Shown: positions 37,878-46,193 of the stretch, one piece after another
Layout of the letters: every line of letters begins with the position of its first letter
How positions within the stretch are numbered: the stretch's first letter is position 1
Assembly: GCA_020849275.1 (NCBI GenBank)
Contig: JADLGO010000061.1
Location: 1-56,965 of the forward strand
Direction: 5' to 3'
DNA from: Chthonomonadales bacterium
Lineage (GTDB): Bacteria > Armatimonadota > Chthonomonadetes > Chthonomonadales > CAJBBX01
DNA length: 56,965 nt
Translations under genes and position numbers: made by a program
Notes under the pieces: generated by a model
Told to the model about the DNA's origin: nothing
The model's database searches: none
Seen by the model: only the letters and a program-made list of their open reading frames with translations

Positions 37878-40800
37878 GCATCCGGCGCCCGAACCGCGCC
37901 CTCCTCGCAGCCGCGCTCCTGGCCGGCCTGTGCGTGCGGGCCGGCGCGGCGGCCCCGCTGGTGGGCGTGGTCGACGAGCGCCTGGTGATGCCTTACGAGT
38001 GGGCGAAGCCCGACGCGTCGGCCTGGTCGACGGCGGCCTATGTCGCCCCGTACGAGCGGCTGGGCTGCAGGGTGCGGGTGCTCGGCGCCGAGGACCTGAC
38101 GCCGGCCGGACTGGCGGGCATCCAGGTGCTGGCGATCCCCGGCGACCACGTCTACCCGGAGCGCGGCAGGTGGGGCGGTCCGGTCCTGCAGGCGATCGCG
38201 GCATGGGTGAAGGCCGGCGGCGTCTACGTGATGCCGATCGGCGTCTCGCACTGGGTCGCGCGCGACATCGCCACCGGCGCGCGCGACGCGGGGCACTTCG
38301 GGCCGGACGCGCTCGGCCTGACCTTCACGCAGTCCTCCGGCGCCCCTCCGCTCTCGCTCACGGCGCAGGGACGGGCCATCGGGCTGCCGGAGCCGCGCTT
38401 GGTGGGCGCCGCGCCGGCGCGGGCGCTGCGGCTCGACGGCCCGGCCGCCGTGCTCGCCTGGGACGCCGGCTACGTGCCGGCCGCCGTCGCCGTGCCGGTC
38501 GGCCGGGGTTGGGTGCTGAACAGCGGGTGCGGCGAGGCGATGTCGCCATCCTACGCCGACTGGTGGACTCGGACCTCGGCGCGCGCTGCTCTGGCCGCGG
38601 CGGCCGGGAAGCTGCGTGCGATGACCCTCGCGCAGACGCTCACGCGCGAGGGGCTCGGCGGCCTGTCGCTGGACGACCTGGATCGCCGCGCGTTCCGGCC
38701 CGGGCCCTCGCCGATGGCCGGCCCGGCGACCGCCGTGCGGCTGACTCCGGCCGGCGACGCGCGGGCGGGAGCGCGCCGCCGGGCGCGGCCGGGCATCGAG
38801 CGCTCGGGCGGCGGAGGGGTGTCGCTCGACGGCGACTGGGAGATGGTCGGCGCCGAGCCCGGCAAGGCCAGCGAGCGAGCCATGCTCGCGGGCAGGTCCT
38901 GGCCAGGCGCCGTGCGCGCCCGCGTGCCGGGAAGCGTGCACACGGCGTTGCTGGCCGCTGGCCGAATACCGGACCCCACCGTCGGGCTGAACGCCGACGT
39001 CGCGCGCGAGCAGAGCTACCGCGAGTGGTGGTTCCGGCGCGAGTTCGCGCGGCCCGACGGCCTGCGCGGCGGCCGGTTGGTGTTCGACGGCGTGGACTAC
39101 TCGTGCACCGTGTGGCTTAACGGTCGGCGTCTTGGTCGCCACGAGGGCGCTTTCGGAGGGCCGGAGCTCGAGGTGGCCGGCCTGCTGCGCGAGCGCAACA
39201 CGCTGGTGGTCCGCCTGGACCCGGCGCCGCGGGACTGGCAGATCGTCCTCAAGACGAACGTGGTGTACGGCTGGCATTACGTGAACCTTCCGTCCCTCGG
39301 CATCTGGCGCTCGGTTCGCCTGGAGGGCGAGCCCCCCGTGGAGGTGGAGCACCCCTTCGTGGCGGCCCGCGACGCGCGGTCCGGCGTCGTGGACATCTGG
39401 GCGAGGCTGCGCGGGGAGCGCGCGCGTTGGGCCGGCACGCTGGAGGGCGAGGTGTCGCCCGAGAACTTCACGGGCCACGCCTGGCGCTTCCGCCTGCCGG
39501 TGCGCGCCTCCTCCGGCTCGCGCGAGCTGCACCTGCGCGTGAAGGTGCCGGAGCCGCACCTCTGGTGGCCCGTGGACCTCGGCGCCCCGAACCTCTACCG
39601 TCTTCACCTCACCTTTCGGCCCCGGCGCGGCGAGCCCTCCGCCGTCACCACCACGTTCGGCATCCGCACCGTGGAGACGCGTCCGTTGCCGGGAGGACCC
39701 AACGCCGCGACCTACCGCTGGACCTTCGTCGTCAACGGCCGACCGCTCTTCCTGAAGGGCGCCAACTGGTGCATCCTGGACGCGCTCCTGCGCCTCGACC
39801 GCGCCCGCTATGCGCGCTTCCTTACGCTGGCGCGCGATCAGCACACGCAACTGCTGCGCGCCTGGGGCGGAGGGCTCGTGGAGACGGACGACTTCTACGA
39901 CCTCTGCGACCGCCTCGGCATCCTTGTCTACCAGGAATTCCCTCTCACGTGGCAGCGCTCCGAGGCCATCTCCCCCTCCGTAGCCGATGAGATCGCCACG
40001 CGCAGCGTGCGCCGGCTGCGCAGCCACCCATCGCTGCTGATGTGGGGCGGCGGGAACGAGCACTCGGGGCGCGGCCCTCTGGTGGAGCAGCTCGGACGGA
40101 TCTGCCTTGAGCTGGACGGCACCCGGCCATTTCACCGAACCGACCCCCACGGCGGCAGCCTGCACAACTACGACGTCTACTGGGGCGGGCAGCCGCTCGA
40201 CCGCAACCTGTCGCTTACCGCGCCCTTCATCGGCGAGTTCGGCCTGAGCTCGCCGCCCGTCATCGAGAGCATCCTCCGCTACCTGCCGGAGAGCGAGCGG
40301 AGCGTATGGCCGCCGCCGGAGTCCGGTAGTTTCGTGCGCCACACGCCCACGTTCAGTGCGCAGCACACGGACATCATGAACCGCTATGCCGGCGAATGGG
40401 CCGACACCGCTACGATGGCCGGCCTGGTGACGGGCATGCAGCTTGCCCAGGCCACCGGCATCCGGCACACGCTCGAGCGCGCACGCGCTCGCTGGCCGGA
40501 GGCCACGGGCGCCTGCTACTACAAGCTCACCGACGTCTACCCGGCGTGCGCCTGGGCAACGGTCGACTGGTACGGCGTGCCCAAGATCGCCTACTACCTG
40601 ATCCAGGACGCGTATGCGCCGATCCACGCGGTGGCGCTCTTCGAGAGCCTGACCGCGCCGGCCGGCAAGCCGCTCGGCCTGCCGGTAGTGCTTCTCGACG
40701 ACGCCGGGGCGCTGTCCGGCCCCTGGGAGGTGGTGGCGCGCGCCTACGACTCCGCGCTTCGCGAGGTCGCCTCCTCGCGCTGGAGCGGCTCCGGAGCGCC

Positions 40801-41176
40801 CGGGCGCGTGCGGCGGCTCGGCGAGCTCGTGGTGCCCGCCGAGCGCGCCTCCAGCGCGCCGCTGCTCATCGTCTCGGAGGTCCGGCGTGGCGGCCGCGTC
40901 GTGGACCGCACCTTCTACACGATGAACCACGCGGCCCGGCCCGGCGGCCTGTTTGACCTGCCCCGCACGCGTCTGAGCCTGCGGGCCGCGGGCGACCGCC
41001 TCCTCGTGCGCAACGAGGGCAACGTTCCCGCCGTGGGCGTGCACTTCGTGTGCCCCGCGATCTCGGATCGCTTCAGCGCGGAGGACGGCTACTTCTGGCT
41101 GGCCGCCGACGAGTCGCGCTCGCTGCGCGTGAGCCACACGCGCGGGGTGCGCGCGGCGGCCTGGAACGCGCCGTAG
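37874..41176 (+). CDS. GH2 beta-mannosidase-like enzyme with an N-terminal GATase-like domain
   Basis: An 1100-residue exported enzyme. A signal peptide (1-25) is followed by a domain of about 210 residues resembling class I glutamine amidotransferase/ThuA folds (I-P-G-D-H-V-Y near 94-100, then W-V-K-A-G-G-V-Y-V-M-P-I-G). From about 310 on it is a GH2 enzyme: a jelly roll with W-F-R-R-E-F and G-V-D-Y-S-C-T-V-W-L-N-G, an immunoglobulin-like domain, then a TIM barrel. The acid/base is Glu729 in WGGGNEH and the nucleophile Glu788 in FIGEFG. W-W-P-V-D-L-G-A-P-N-L-Y is typical of beta-mannosidases. The GTG at 37874 overlaps the epimerase stop (GTGA), so translation is coupled. Confidence 0.8.
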   Translation: MSIRRPNRALLAAALLAGLCVRAGAAAPLVGVVDERLVMPYEWAKPDASAWSTAAYVAPYERLGCRVRVLGAEDLTPAGLAGIQVLAIPGDHVYPERGRWGGPVLQAIAAWVKAGGVYVMPIGVSHWVARDIATGARDAGHFGPDALGLTFTQSSGAPPLSLTAQGRAIGLPEPRLVGAAPARALRLDGPAAVLAWDAGYVPAAVAVPVGRGWVLNSGCGEAMSPSYADWWTRTSARAALAAAAGKLRAMTLAQTLTREGLGGLSLDDLDRRAFRPGPSPMAGPATAVRLTPAGDARAGARRRARPGIERSGGGGVSLDGDWEMVGAEPGKASERAMLAGRSWPGAVRARVPGSVHTALLAAGRIPDPTVGLNADVAREQSYREWWFRREFARPDGLRGGRLVFDGVDYSCTVWLNGRRLGRHEGAFGGPELEVAGLLRERNTLVVRLDPAPRDWQIVLKTNVVYGWHYVNLPSLGIWRSVRLEGEPPVEVEHPFVAARDARSGVVDIWARLRGERARWAGTLEGEVSPENFTGHAWRFRLPVRASSGSRELHLRVKVPEPHLWWPVDLGAPNLYRLHLTFRPRRGEPSAVTTTFGIRTVETRPLPGGPNAATYRWTFVVNGRPLFLKGANWCILDALLRLDRARYARFLTLARDQHTQLLRAWGGGLVETDDFYDLCDRLGILVYQEFPLTWQRSEAISPSVADEIATRSVRRLRSHPSLLMWGGGNEHSGRGPLVEQLGRICLELDGTRPFHRTDPHGGSLHNYDVYWGGQPLDRNLSLTAPFIGEFGLSSPPVIESILRYLPESERSVWPPPESGSFVRHTPTFSAQHTDIMNRYAGEWADTATMAGLVTGMQLAQATGIRHTLERARARWPEATGACYYKLTDVYPACAWATVDWYGVPKIAYYLIQDAYAPIHAVALFESLTAPAGKPLGLPVVLLDDAGALSGPWEVVARAYDSALREVASSRWSGSGAPGRVRRLGELVVPAERASSAPLLIVSEVRRGGRVVDRTFYTMNHAARPGGLFDLPRTRLSLRAAGDRLLVRNEGNVPAVGVHFVCPAISDRFSAEDGYFWLAADESRSLRVSHTRGVRAAAWNAP

Positions 41177-41322
41177 GGCGGCCGCGCGGCGCCTGGCAGC
41201 CGGCCCCAGATGCGCGCCACCGAGCTTGCAAAGGCCCGGAACCCGGACGAACGAGAGCGCGTCTTGTTTGGGCCATACTGACGACGCAGGCCATGACTGT
41301 CTACGTCGCGCACGGGCGCAGG

Positions 41323-41353
41323 AGGGCGGGGCAACGCGGTACCCCGCCTTTCT
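41323..41353 (+). terminator. Rho-independent terminator after the GH2 gene
   Basis: Arms GGCGGGG (41325-41331) and CCCCGCC (41342-41348), extended outward by G-T and A-T pairs, enclose a 10-base loop. TTTCT follows from 41349. It lies in the 298-base gap before the Rieske gene, in which no other feature was seen. Confidence 0.6.
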
Positions 41354-41474
41354 GCTTGTCTGGCGATCGGGAGTTACGGGGATCCGGCGGCCCCGCGCCC
41401 GCGTACAGCCTTCTGGCGGCCGCATCGACGCGCCCCGCGCCAGGGGCGCCCCCGCGCCGCCGGGAGGTGTCGCC

Positions 41475-43208
41475 ATGACCGCCGAGGGCAGCGGCTACGT
41501 GCGGGTCTGCACGCTGGAGGAGGTGCGCGAGGGGTCGCCGCGCGTGGTGCACGCCGCGGGCCACACCATCGCGCTGTTTCGCCACGAAGGCCGCGTTCGG
41601 GCCGTCGACAACCGCTGCCCACACATGGGCTTCCCGCTCAGCAAGGGCAGCGTGAAGGATGGCATACTCACCTGCCACTGGCACCACGCCCGCTTTGACC
41701 TCTGCAGCGGTGGAACGTTCGACCCGTTCGCCGACGACGTGCGCGTCTATCCGGTTCGCATCGAGGGCAGCGAGGTGTGGGTCGACGCGGGACAGCCCTC
41801 GGCCGACCCGGCGGCACGGCACCGCGCGCGACTGGAGGACGGCCTCCGCCACGATCTACGGTTGGTGATCGCCAAGGCGGTCGTCGGCCTGGCCGCCGCC
41901 GGCGCGCCCGAGCGCGCGGCACTCGAGGTGGCGGCCGACTTCGGGACCCGGTACGCATCGGGCGGGTGGGGACCCGGCCTCACCATCCTCACCGCGATGG
42001 GCAACATCCTCCCCCTTCTGCGGGCCGAGGACCGGCCCCGCGCGCTCTACCAGGGCATCACCCACGTGGCGCGCGAGACGGCCGGGCAGCCCCCGGCCTT
42101 CCGGCAGGAGCCGTTGGCCACCACGGAGCGGCGGCCCGAGGTGTTCAAGCGCTGGTTCCGCGGGTTCGTGGAGATGCGCGACCGCGACGGCGCCGAGCGA
42201 ACGCTGCGCACCGCCGTCGCCGTCGGGTTGCCCATGCCCGTCGTGGCGGACATGCTCTTCGCCGCGGCCACCGACCACCGCTACCTCGACGCCGGGCACC
42301 CGATGGACTTCGCCAGCAAGGCGCTGGAGCTCCTGGACTTGATCGGCTGGGAGCACGCGGAGCAGGTGCTTCCCTCGGTGGTGCCGCGGCTCGCGCGCGC
42401 CCAGCGCGCCGAGGAGAGCTCCGCCTGGCGGCAGCCCGTGGACCTGGCCGCCCTGCTGTGGGCGGCCTTCGAGGAGCTGCCTGCGGCGGCCGCACGGGGC
42501 GCCGCCGCCCGGGCACCCTGGGAGGGCCTGGCGGGCCTGGTCGAGACCTTGCTGCGCGACGACCCGGCGGCTTCGGTGGCGGCGCTGGTCGCCGCGTTGG
42601 GCGAGGGCGCCGCGCCGGAGGCGCTCGCTCAGGCGGCGGCCTGCGCCGCGGCGCGGCGCGTGGCGCAGTTCCACACCGCCAACGAGTACGGCGACTGGGA
42701 CACCGCGCTGCACACCTTCACCTACGCCAACGCCGTGCACCAGGCGATGCGCCGCGCGCCCTCCCTGGAGCTGCTGCGCGGCGTGTTTGACGCCGCCATG
42801 AGCGTCTACCTTGACCGCTTCCTGAACACCCCGCCCGCGGCGCTCCCACGCCCCGGCGGCGGCGAGACATCTCCCGAGGCGCTGCTGGAGTTGCTCGACC
42901 GGCAGCAGCAGGTGAACGAGGCGGCCCGATGGGTGTCCGGCGTGCTCGACGGACAGGAGGGTGCCGCGCGGGCGATGGCCGCGCTGGGCGAAGGGCTGCT
43001 GCGCGAGGACGCCGGCTTCCACACGTTCCAGGCCGTCGAGGCGGCCTTCCGGCAGCGCGCCCTCCTCGGCGACACCGAGGAGGGGCGCGTGGCGCTCGTG
43101 GCCGCCGCGCGCTACCTGGCCGCCCACAGCCCCACGCCCCGCGCGCTCGGGCAGACCTACCAGATCGCGCTGCGCCTGCACCGGGGCGAGGCGCTTTACG
43201 AGGGGTAG
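41475..43208 (+). CDS. Rieske [2Fe-2S] protein fused to a large helical domain
   Basis: A 577-residue protein. Residues 6-108 are a Rieske ferredoxin domain with the cluster ligands C48-x-H50 and C67-x-x-H70 in the order C-P-H-M-G...C-H-W-H, similar to ring-dioxygenase ferredoxins and nitrite reductase small subunits. Residues about 115-577 are an alpha-helical domain that I cannot name. It contains His-rich segments: Q-G-I-T-H-V-A, T-D-H-R-Y-L-D-A-G-H-P, W-E-H-A-E-Q, F-H-T-A-N-E-Y-G-D-W-D-T-A-L-H-T-F and A-V-H-Q-A. The spacing of His and Glu/Asp suggests a metal-dependent oxidase fed with electrons by the Rieske domain; this is inference. No signal peptide is seen. A GGGAGGTG site precedes the ATG. 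Confidence 0.75.
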   Translation: MTAEGSGYVRVCTLEEVREGSPRVVHAAGHTIALFRHEGRVRAVDNRCPHMGFPLSKGSVKDGILTCHWHHARFDLCSGGTFDPFADDVRVYPVRIEGSEVWVDAGQPSADPAARHRARLEDGLRHDLRLVIAKAVVGLAAAGAPERAALEVAADFGTRYASGGWGPGLTILTAMGNILPLLRAEDRPRALYQGITHVARETAGQPPAFRQEPLATTERRPEVFKRWFRGFVEMRDRDGAERTLRTAVAVGLPMPVVADMLFAAATDHRYLDAGHPMDFASKALELLDLIGWEHAEQVLPSVVPRLARAQRAEESSAWRQPVDLAALLWAAFEELPAAAARGAAARAPWEGLAGLVETLLRDDPAASVAALVAALGEGAAPEALAQAAACAAARRVAQFHTANEYGDWDTALHTFTYANAVHQAMRRAPSLELLRGVFDAAMSVYLDRFLNTPPAALPRPGGGETSPEALLELLDRQQQVNEAARWVSGVLDGQEGAARAMAALGEGLLREDAGFHTFQAVEAAFRQRALLGDTEEGRVALVAAARYLAAHSPTPRALGQTYQIALRLHRGEALYEG

Positions 43209-43251
43209 GCCGGCGCGAGCAGGGGCGCCGAACTGGGCGCGTGGGCGGCGC

Positions 43252-44100
43252 TCAACCGAGGGCGATGGCCGCCACACCCGCCACCACGAGCGCCGCCGCC
43301 ACCACCCGGCTCCACCCTCCCTGCTCGCGCAGAACGCGCACGCCCGCCGCCACGCTCAGCAGCACCGAGACCGACCGCAGCGGCACCACGTAGGAGACCG
43401 GGGCGCCGCGAAGGGCCACGAGCACCATCAGGTAGCCGCCACCGCAGGCGAGGGCCGACGCCAGAAGGCGGCCCCAGCGGGCGAGACCACGGTGCTCCGC
43501 GCCGCGCCACGGCCGCAGAAGCGCTCCCTGCAGCGCGGCGCCGGCCCCGAAGGTCAGCCCAAGGTAGACCACCGGGTCCACGTAGCGCACGCCGGCCTTG
43601 TCGATGGCGGAGTAGGCGCTGGTGCAGAGCCCGGTGCCGATGGCGGCGCCCACCCCGGCGAGCGTGAGCCCTCGCTCGCCCGCGCGCAGGTCGGGCCAGG
43701 CCAGCAGCAGCACGGCGGCGCACACGGCCGCTATCCCCAGGCCGCCGAGCGGCGAGGGCCGCTCGCCAAAGAAGAGCACGCCCCAGAGCGCCGCGGCGGC
43801 GGGGGCCACGCCCCGGGCGATGGGGTAGGCCCGCGAGAGGTCATCGCTCGCGTAGGCACGCGCAAGGAGCGTGTAGTAGCCCGCGTAAAAGAGGCCCGTC
43901 CCAGCCACGCACAGCCACCCGGCCGGCGGAACGGCGAGCGGTCGCCCGGCGACCAGCGCCGCGGGCAGGCAGAGCGCCGCGCTCAGCACCTGAATCCACC
44001 AGCCATCGGCCAGAGCGCGCGGCGAGCGCTTCAGCTCCAGATTCCAGTAGACGTGTGCGACCGCCGAGGCTAGCACGAGGATCAGCGCCGTGCCGCTCAC
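43252..44100 (-). CDS. EamA/DMT-type transporter
   Basis: A 282-residue inner-membrane protein with about ten hydrophobic helices in two similar halves, as in the EamA (drug/metabolite) family. Typical elements are the helix-ending F-F-G-E-R-P-S-P-L-G-G-L-G-I-A in the first half, S-A-Y-S-A-I-D-K-A-G in the middle, and Y-V-V-P-L-R-S-V-S-V-L-L-S in the second half. The transported compound is unknown. The GTG at 44100 was chosen because the first helix begins there; codons upstream are not hydrophobic and overlap the corA promoter. No clear ribosome-binding site is present, so the start is less certain than the family. It is divergent from corA. Confidence 0.75.
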   Translation of the reverse strand: MSGTALILVLASAVAHVYWNLELKRSPRALADGWWIQVLSAALCLPAALVAGRPLAVPPAGWLCVAGTGLFYAGYYTLLARAYASDDLSRAYPIARGVAPAAAALWGVLFFGERPSPLGGLGIAAVCAAVLLLAWPDLRAGERGLTLAGVGAAIGTGLCTSAYSAIDKAGVRYVDPVVYLGLTFGAGAALQGALLRPWRGAEHRGLARWGRLLASALACGGGYLMVLVALRGAPVSYVVPLRSVSVLLSVAAGVRVLREQGGWSRVVAAALVVAGVAAIALG

Positions 44101-44129
44101 GGGGCAGGGCGGCCGCGACGCCTCGCCGC

Positions 44130-44138
44130 TGGTATAAT
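44130..44138 (+). promoter_or_regulatory. Extended -10 promoter giving a leaderless corA transcript
   Basis: TGG-TATAAT (TATAAT at 44133-44138) is an extended -10 element. Transcription is expected about seven bases later, exactly at the ATG at 44145. No ribosome-binding site lies in between. Confidence 0.5.
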
Positions 44139-44144
44139 GCGGGC

Positions 44145-45116
44145 ATGATCCGCGTGGACGTGGCCCGCGCCAAGCAGCTCTCCCGCGATGTCGACCACGG
44201 GAGCATCGGCGAGCACCTGAGGGACCCGAAGGCGGCCCTGTGGGTCGAGGTGTCCGATCCAACCGATACGGACTGGCGGACCCTTCGCGAGCAGTTCCCC
44301 TTCCATCCGCTCTCCATCGAGGACGCCAGCCGCCAGGAGCAGCGCCCCAAGGTCGATGAGTACCCTGGCTACCTCTTCCTCACCGTGCGCGCGTGGCGAA
44401 AGGGCGCCGAGCCGACGGCCGGCGCGCGCGAGGCCACCGCCGAGATCGACGTGTTTCTTGGCGCCAACTACCTGGTCACCGTGCACTACGGCGAGGTCGA
44501 GCCGATCACGCAGATTCGCGCCCGCTGGCGCCAGCACCCCGACCTGGTCCCCTGCAGCGCATCGTACCTGCTCTACGTGCTGCTCGACACCGTGGTTGAT
44601 GCCTTCTTCCCGGCCCTGGACGAGCTGGACGAGGCCATCGATGGCGTCGAGTCCGCGGCCTACTCCGGCGGCGACGTGGCGATGGGCGAAGCGATGCTCC
44701 TCAAGCGCCGCTTGCTGGTGCTCCGCCAGGCCGTCGCCCCCACGCGCGACATGCTCAACCAGCTCCTGCGCGTCGACATGCCCATCATCGACAACGGCGT
44801 GCGGCTCTACCTGCAGGACGTCTACGACCATGCGCTGCGGCTGGTGGAGCAGGTGGACCTGCACCGCGAGATCCTCTCCGGCGCCCTGGACGCCATGGTG
44901 GCGCAGGTGAGCAACCGGCTCAACCAGGTGATGAAGACGCTGACGAGCCTCTCCACGATCATGATGAGCGTCGGCCTGGTCGCGGGCATCTACGGGATGA
45001 ACTTCCGCCACATGCCCGAGTTGGAGCTGCAGTGGGGCTACTTCTTCGCGCTGGGCGCCATGGCGCTCGTGGCGGCCGCGCTCGTGCTCTACTTTCGGCG
45101 CATCCGCTGGCTCTGA
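44145..45116 (+). CDS. corA: CorA-family magnesium/divalent cation channel
   Basis: A 323-residue membrane protein of normal CorA length. The long N-terminal cytoplasmic domain has F-H-P-L-S-I-E-D and P-K-x-D-E-Y-P-x-Y-L-F. A long helix leads to two C-terminal transmembrane helices. The selectivity motif G-M-N sits at about residue 284 in IYGMNF, followed by a short acidic loop (H-M-P-E-L-E) and the last helix. It imports Mg2+ (or Co2+/Ni2+) as a pentamer. The ATG at 44145 follows the TATAAT box directly, and the gene appears to be transcribed alone. Confidence 0.92.
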   Translation: MIRVDVARAKQLSRDVDHGSIGEHLRDPKAALWVEVSDPTDTDWRTLREQFPFHPLSIEDASRQEQRPKVDEYPGYLFLTVRAWRKGAEPTAGAREATAEIDVFLGANYLVTVHYGEVEPITQIRARWRQHPDLVPCSASYLLYVLLDTVVDAFFPALDELDEAIDGVESAAYSGGDVAMGEAMLLKRRLLVLRQAVAPTRDMLNQLLRVDMPIIDNGVRLYLQDVYDHALRLVEQVDLHREILSGALDAMVAQVSNRLNQVMKTLTSLSTIMMSVGLVAGIYGMNFRHMPELELQWGYFFALGAMALVAAALVLYFRRIRWL

Positions 45117-45202
45117 AGCTGCGGGGTAGACTGACGTATCCGGGCTCGTTGGCGCGCGATGCACCGCGACGGCGCGAGGCGAGCGCGAGGGGAATCAATG
45201 CA

Positions 45203-46177
45203 ATGCACGGACGATTGACGCCGCCAGAGATCGAGCGCTTTCTCGAGGAGGGCTACCTGTGCGTGCCCGACCTCCTGCGGCCGAGCGACCTGGAGCCACT
45301 ACGCGAGGAGATCGCCGGGATCGTCGACGCGACCGCCCGAGGGCTGCTCCGCGAGGGCGCGATCGAGGAGGCGCACGCCGGCGAGGGCTTCGAGACACGC
45401 CTGACGCGGCTGCTGGCCGACCGGCCGGACCTGGCGCCCGCCTATTTCCGAGCGATCGAGGGAAAGGGTGGCGGCGGCCATGCCGGGCGCGCCATGTTCA
45501 ACGTCATCACTCACCCGCCCCTCCTCGACGCAGTCGAGGACCTGGTCGGCCCGGAGATCATCGGCTCCAGCGTCTATCGCATCCGCCCGAAGGTGCCCGG
45601 CCTCAACCGCGGCGTCGTGCCCTGGCACCAGGACAGCGGCTACTTCGCGCCGACCTGCGACGGGCATCTGGTCGTTACCTGTTGGATCCCGCTCGTCGAC
45701 TCGACGCCCGCGAACGGTTGCCTGCGCATGCTGCCGCGCACGCACGGCGCGGGCGTGCTCCCACATCACACCGGGGGAAACGCGGGCTTCCTCGTCATCC
45801 TGGACGAGGACCTGCCGGCTCCGCCGGAGGGCGCCGTGGCCGTGCCCGTGCCGCTCGGAGGCGTGCTCTTCCTGACGAACCTGACCCCTCACTGCTCCAC
45901 GCCCAACGAGACCGACGTGATCCGCTGGAGCGTGGACCTGCGCTACCAGGGCAGCGACGCACCCACGAACGCGTTCCATGGACCGCCCGAGGTCGACGCC
46001 ACGGCTCCGGAGGTGCGGATGGCCTGCTACCCGCCCGAGGCCGACTTCGTCGTGCGCAGCCGGGCGCTCCCGGACTCGGTCACCACGTTCGAGGAGTTCG
46101 CGGCGCGCCGGGCCCTCTATGAGCGCGCTGCCATCCCCGGCCCCCGCCGCGGCTGGCAGCCCGTGCCCACGCCCTGA
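45203..46177 (+). CDS. Phytanoyl-CoA dioxygenase (PhyH) family oxygenase
   Basis: A 324-residue Fe(II)/2-oxoglutarate-dependent oxygenase. The iron ligands are His142 and Asp144 in PWHQDSGYF and His230 in LTPHCSTPN; Arg241 (R-W-S-V-D-L-R-Y) should hold 2-oxoglutarate. The segment C-L-R-M-L-P-R-T-H is also characteristic. Members hydroxylate diverse small molecules, so the substrate is unknown. A GAGGGGAA site lies before the ATG at 45203. It sits between corA and a convergent GH2 gene, with no obvious pathway partners. Confidence 0.85.
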   Translation: MHGRLTPPEIERFLEEGYLCVPDLLRPSDLEPLREEIAGIVDATARGLLREGAIEEAHAGEGFETRLTRLLADRPDLAPAYFRAIEGKGGGGHAGRAMFNVITHPPLLDAVEDLVGPEIIGSSVYRIRPKVPGLNRGVVPWHQDSGYFAPTCDGHLVVTCWIPLVDSTPANGCLRMLPRTHGAGVLPHHTGGNAGFLVILDEDLPAPPEGAVAVPVPLGGVLFLTNLTPHCSTPNETDVIRWSVDLRYQGSDAPTNAFHGPPEVDATAPEVRMACYPPEADFVVRSRALPDSVTTFEEFAARRALYERAAIPGPRRGWQPVPTP

Positions 46178-46193
46178 CGGCCCGCCCCGCGCC

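Noticed and set aside
41240-41300. Promoter from TTGTTT and CATACT ahead of the Rieske gene
   Set aside because: The two elements are far too close together to act as -35 and -10 boxes.
37745-41476. Very long open frame antisense to the GH2 gene
   Set aside because: It mirrors the codon structure of the real gene at high GC. The translation lacks domains and is rich in Arg, Ala, His and Gln, and the sense strand has signal peptide and catalytic motifs.
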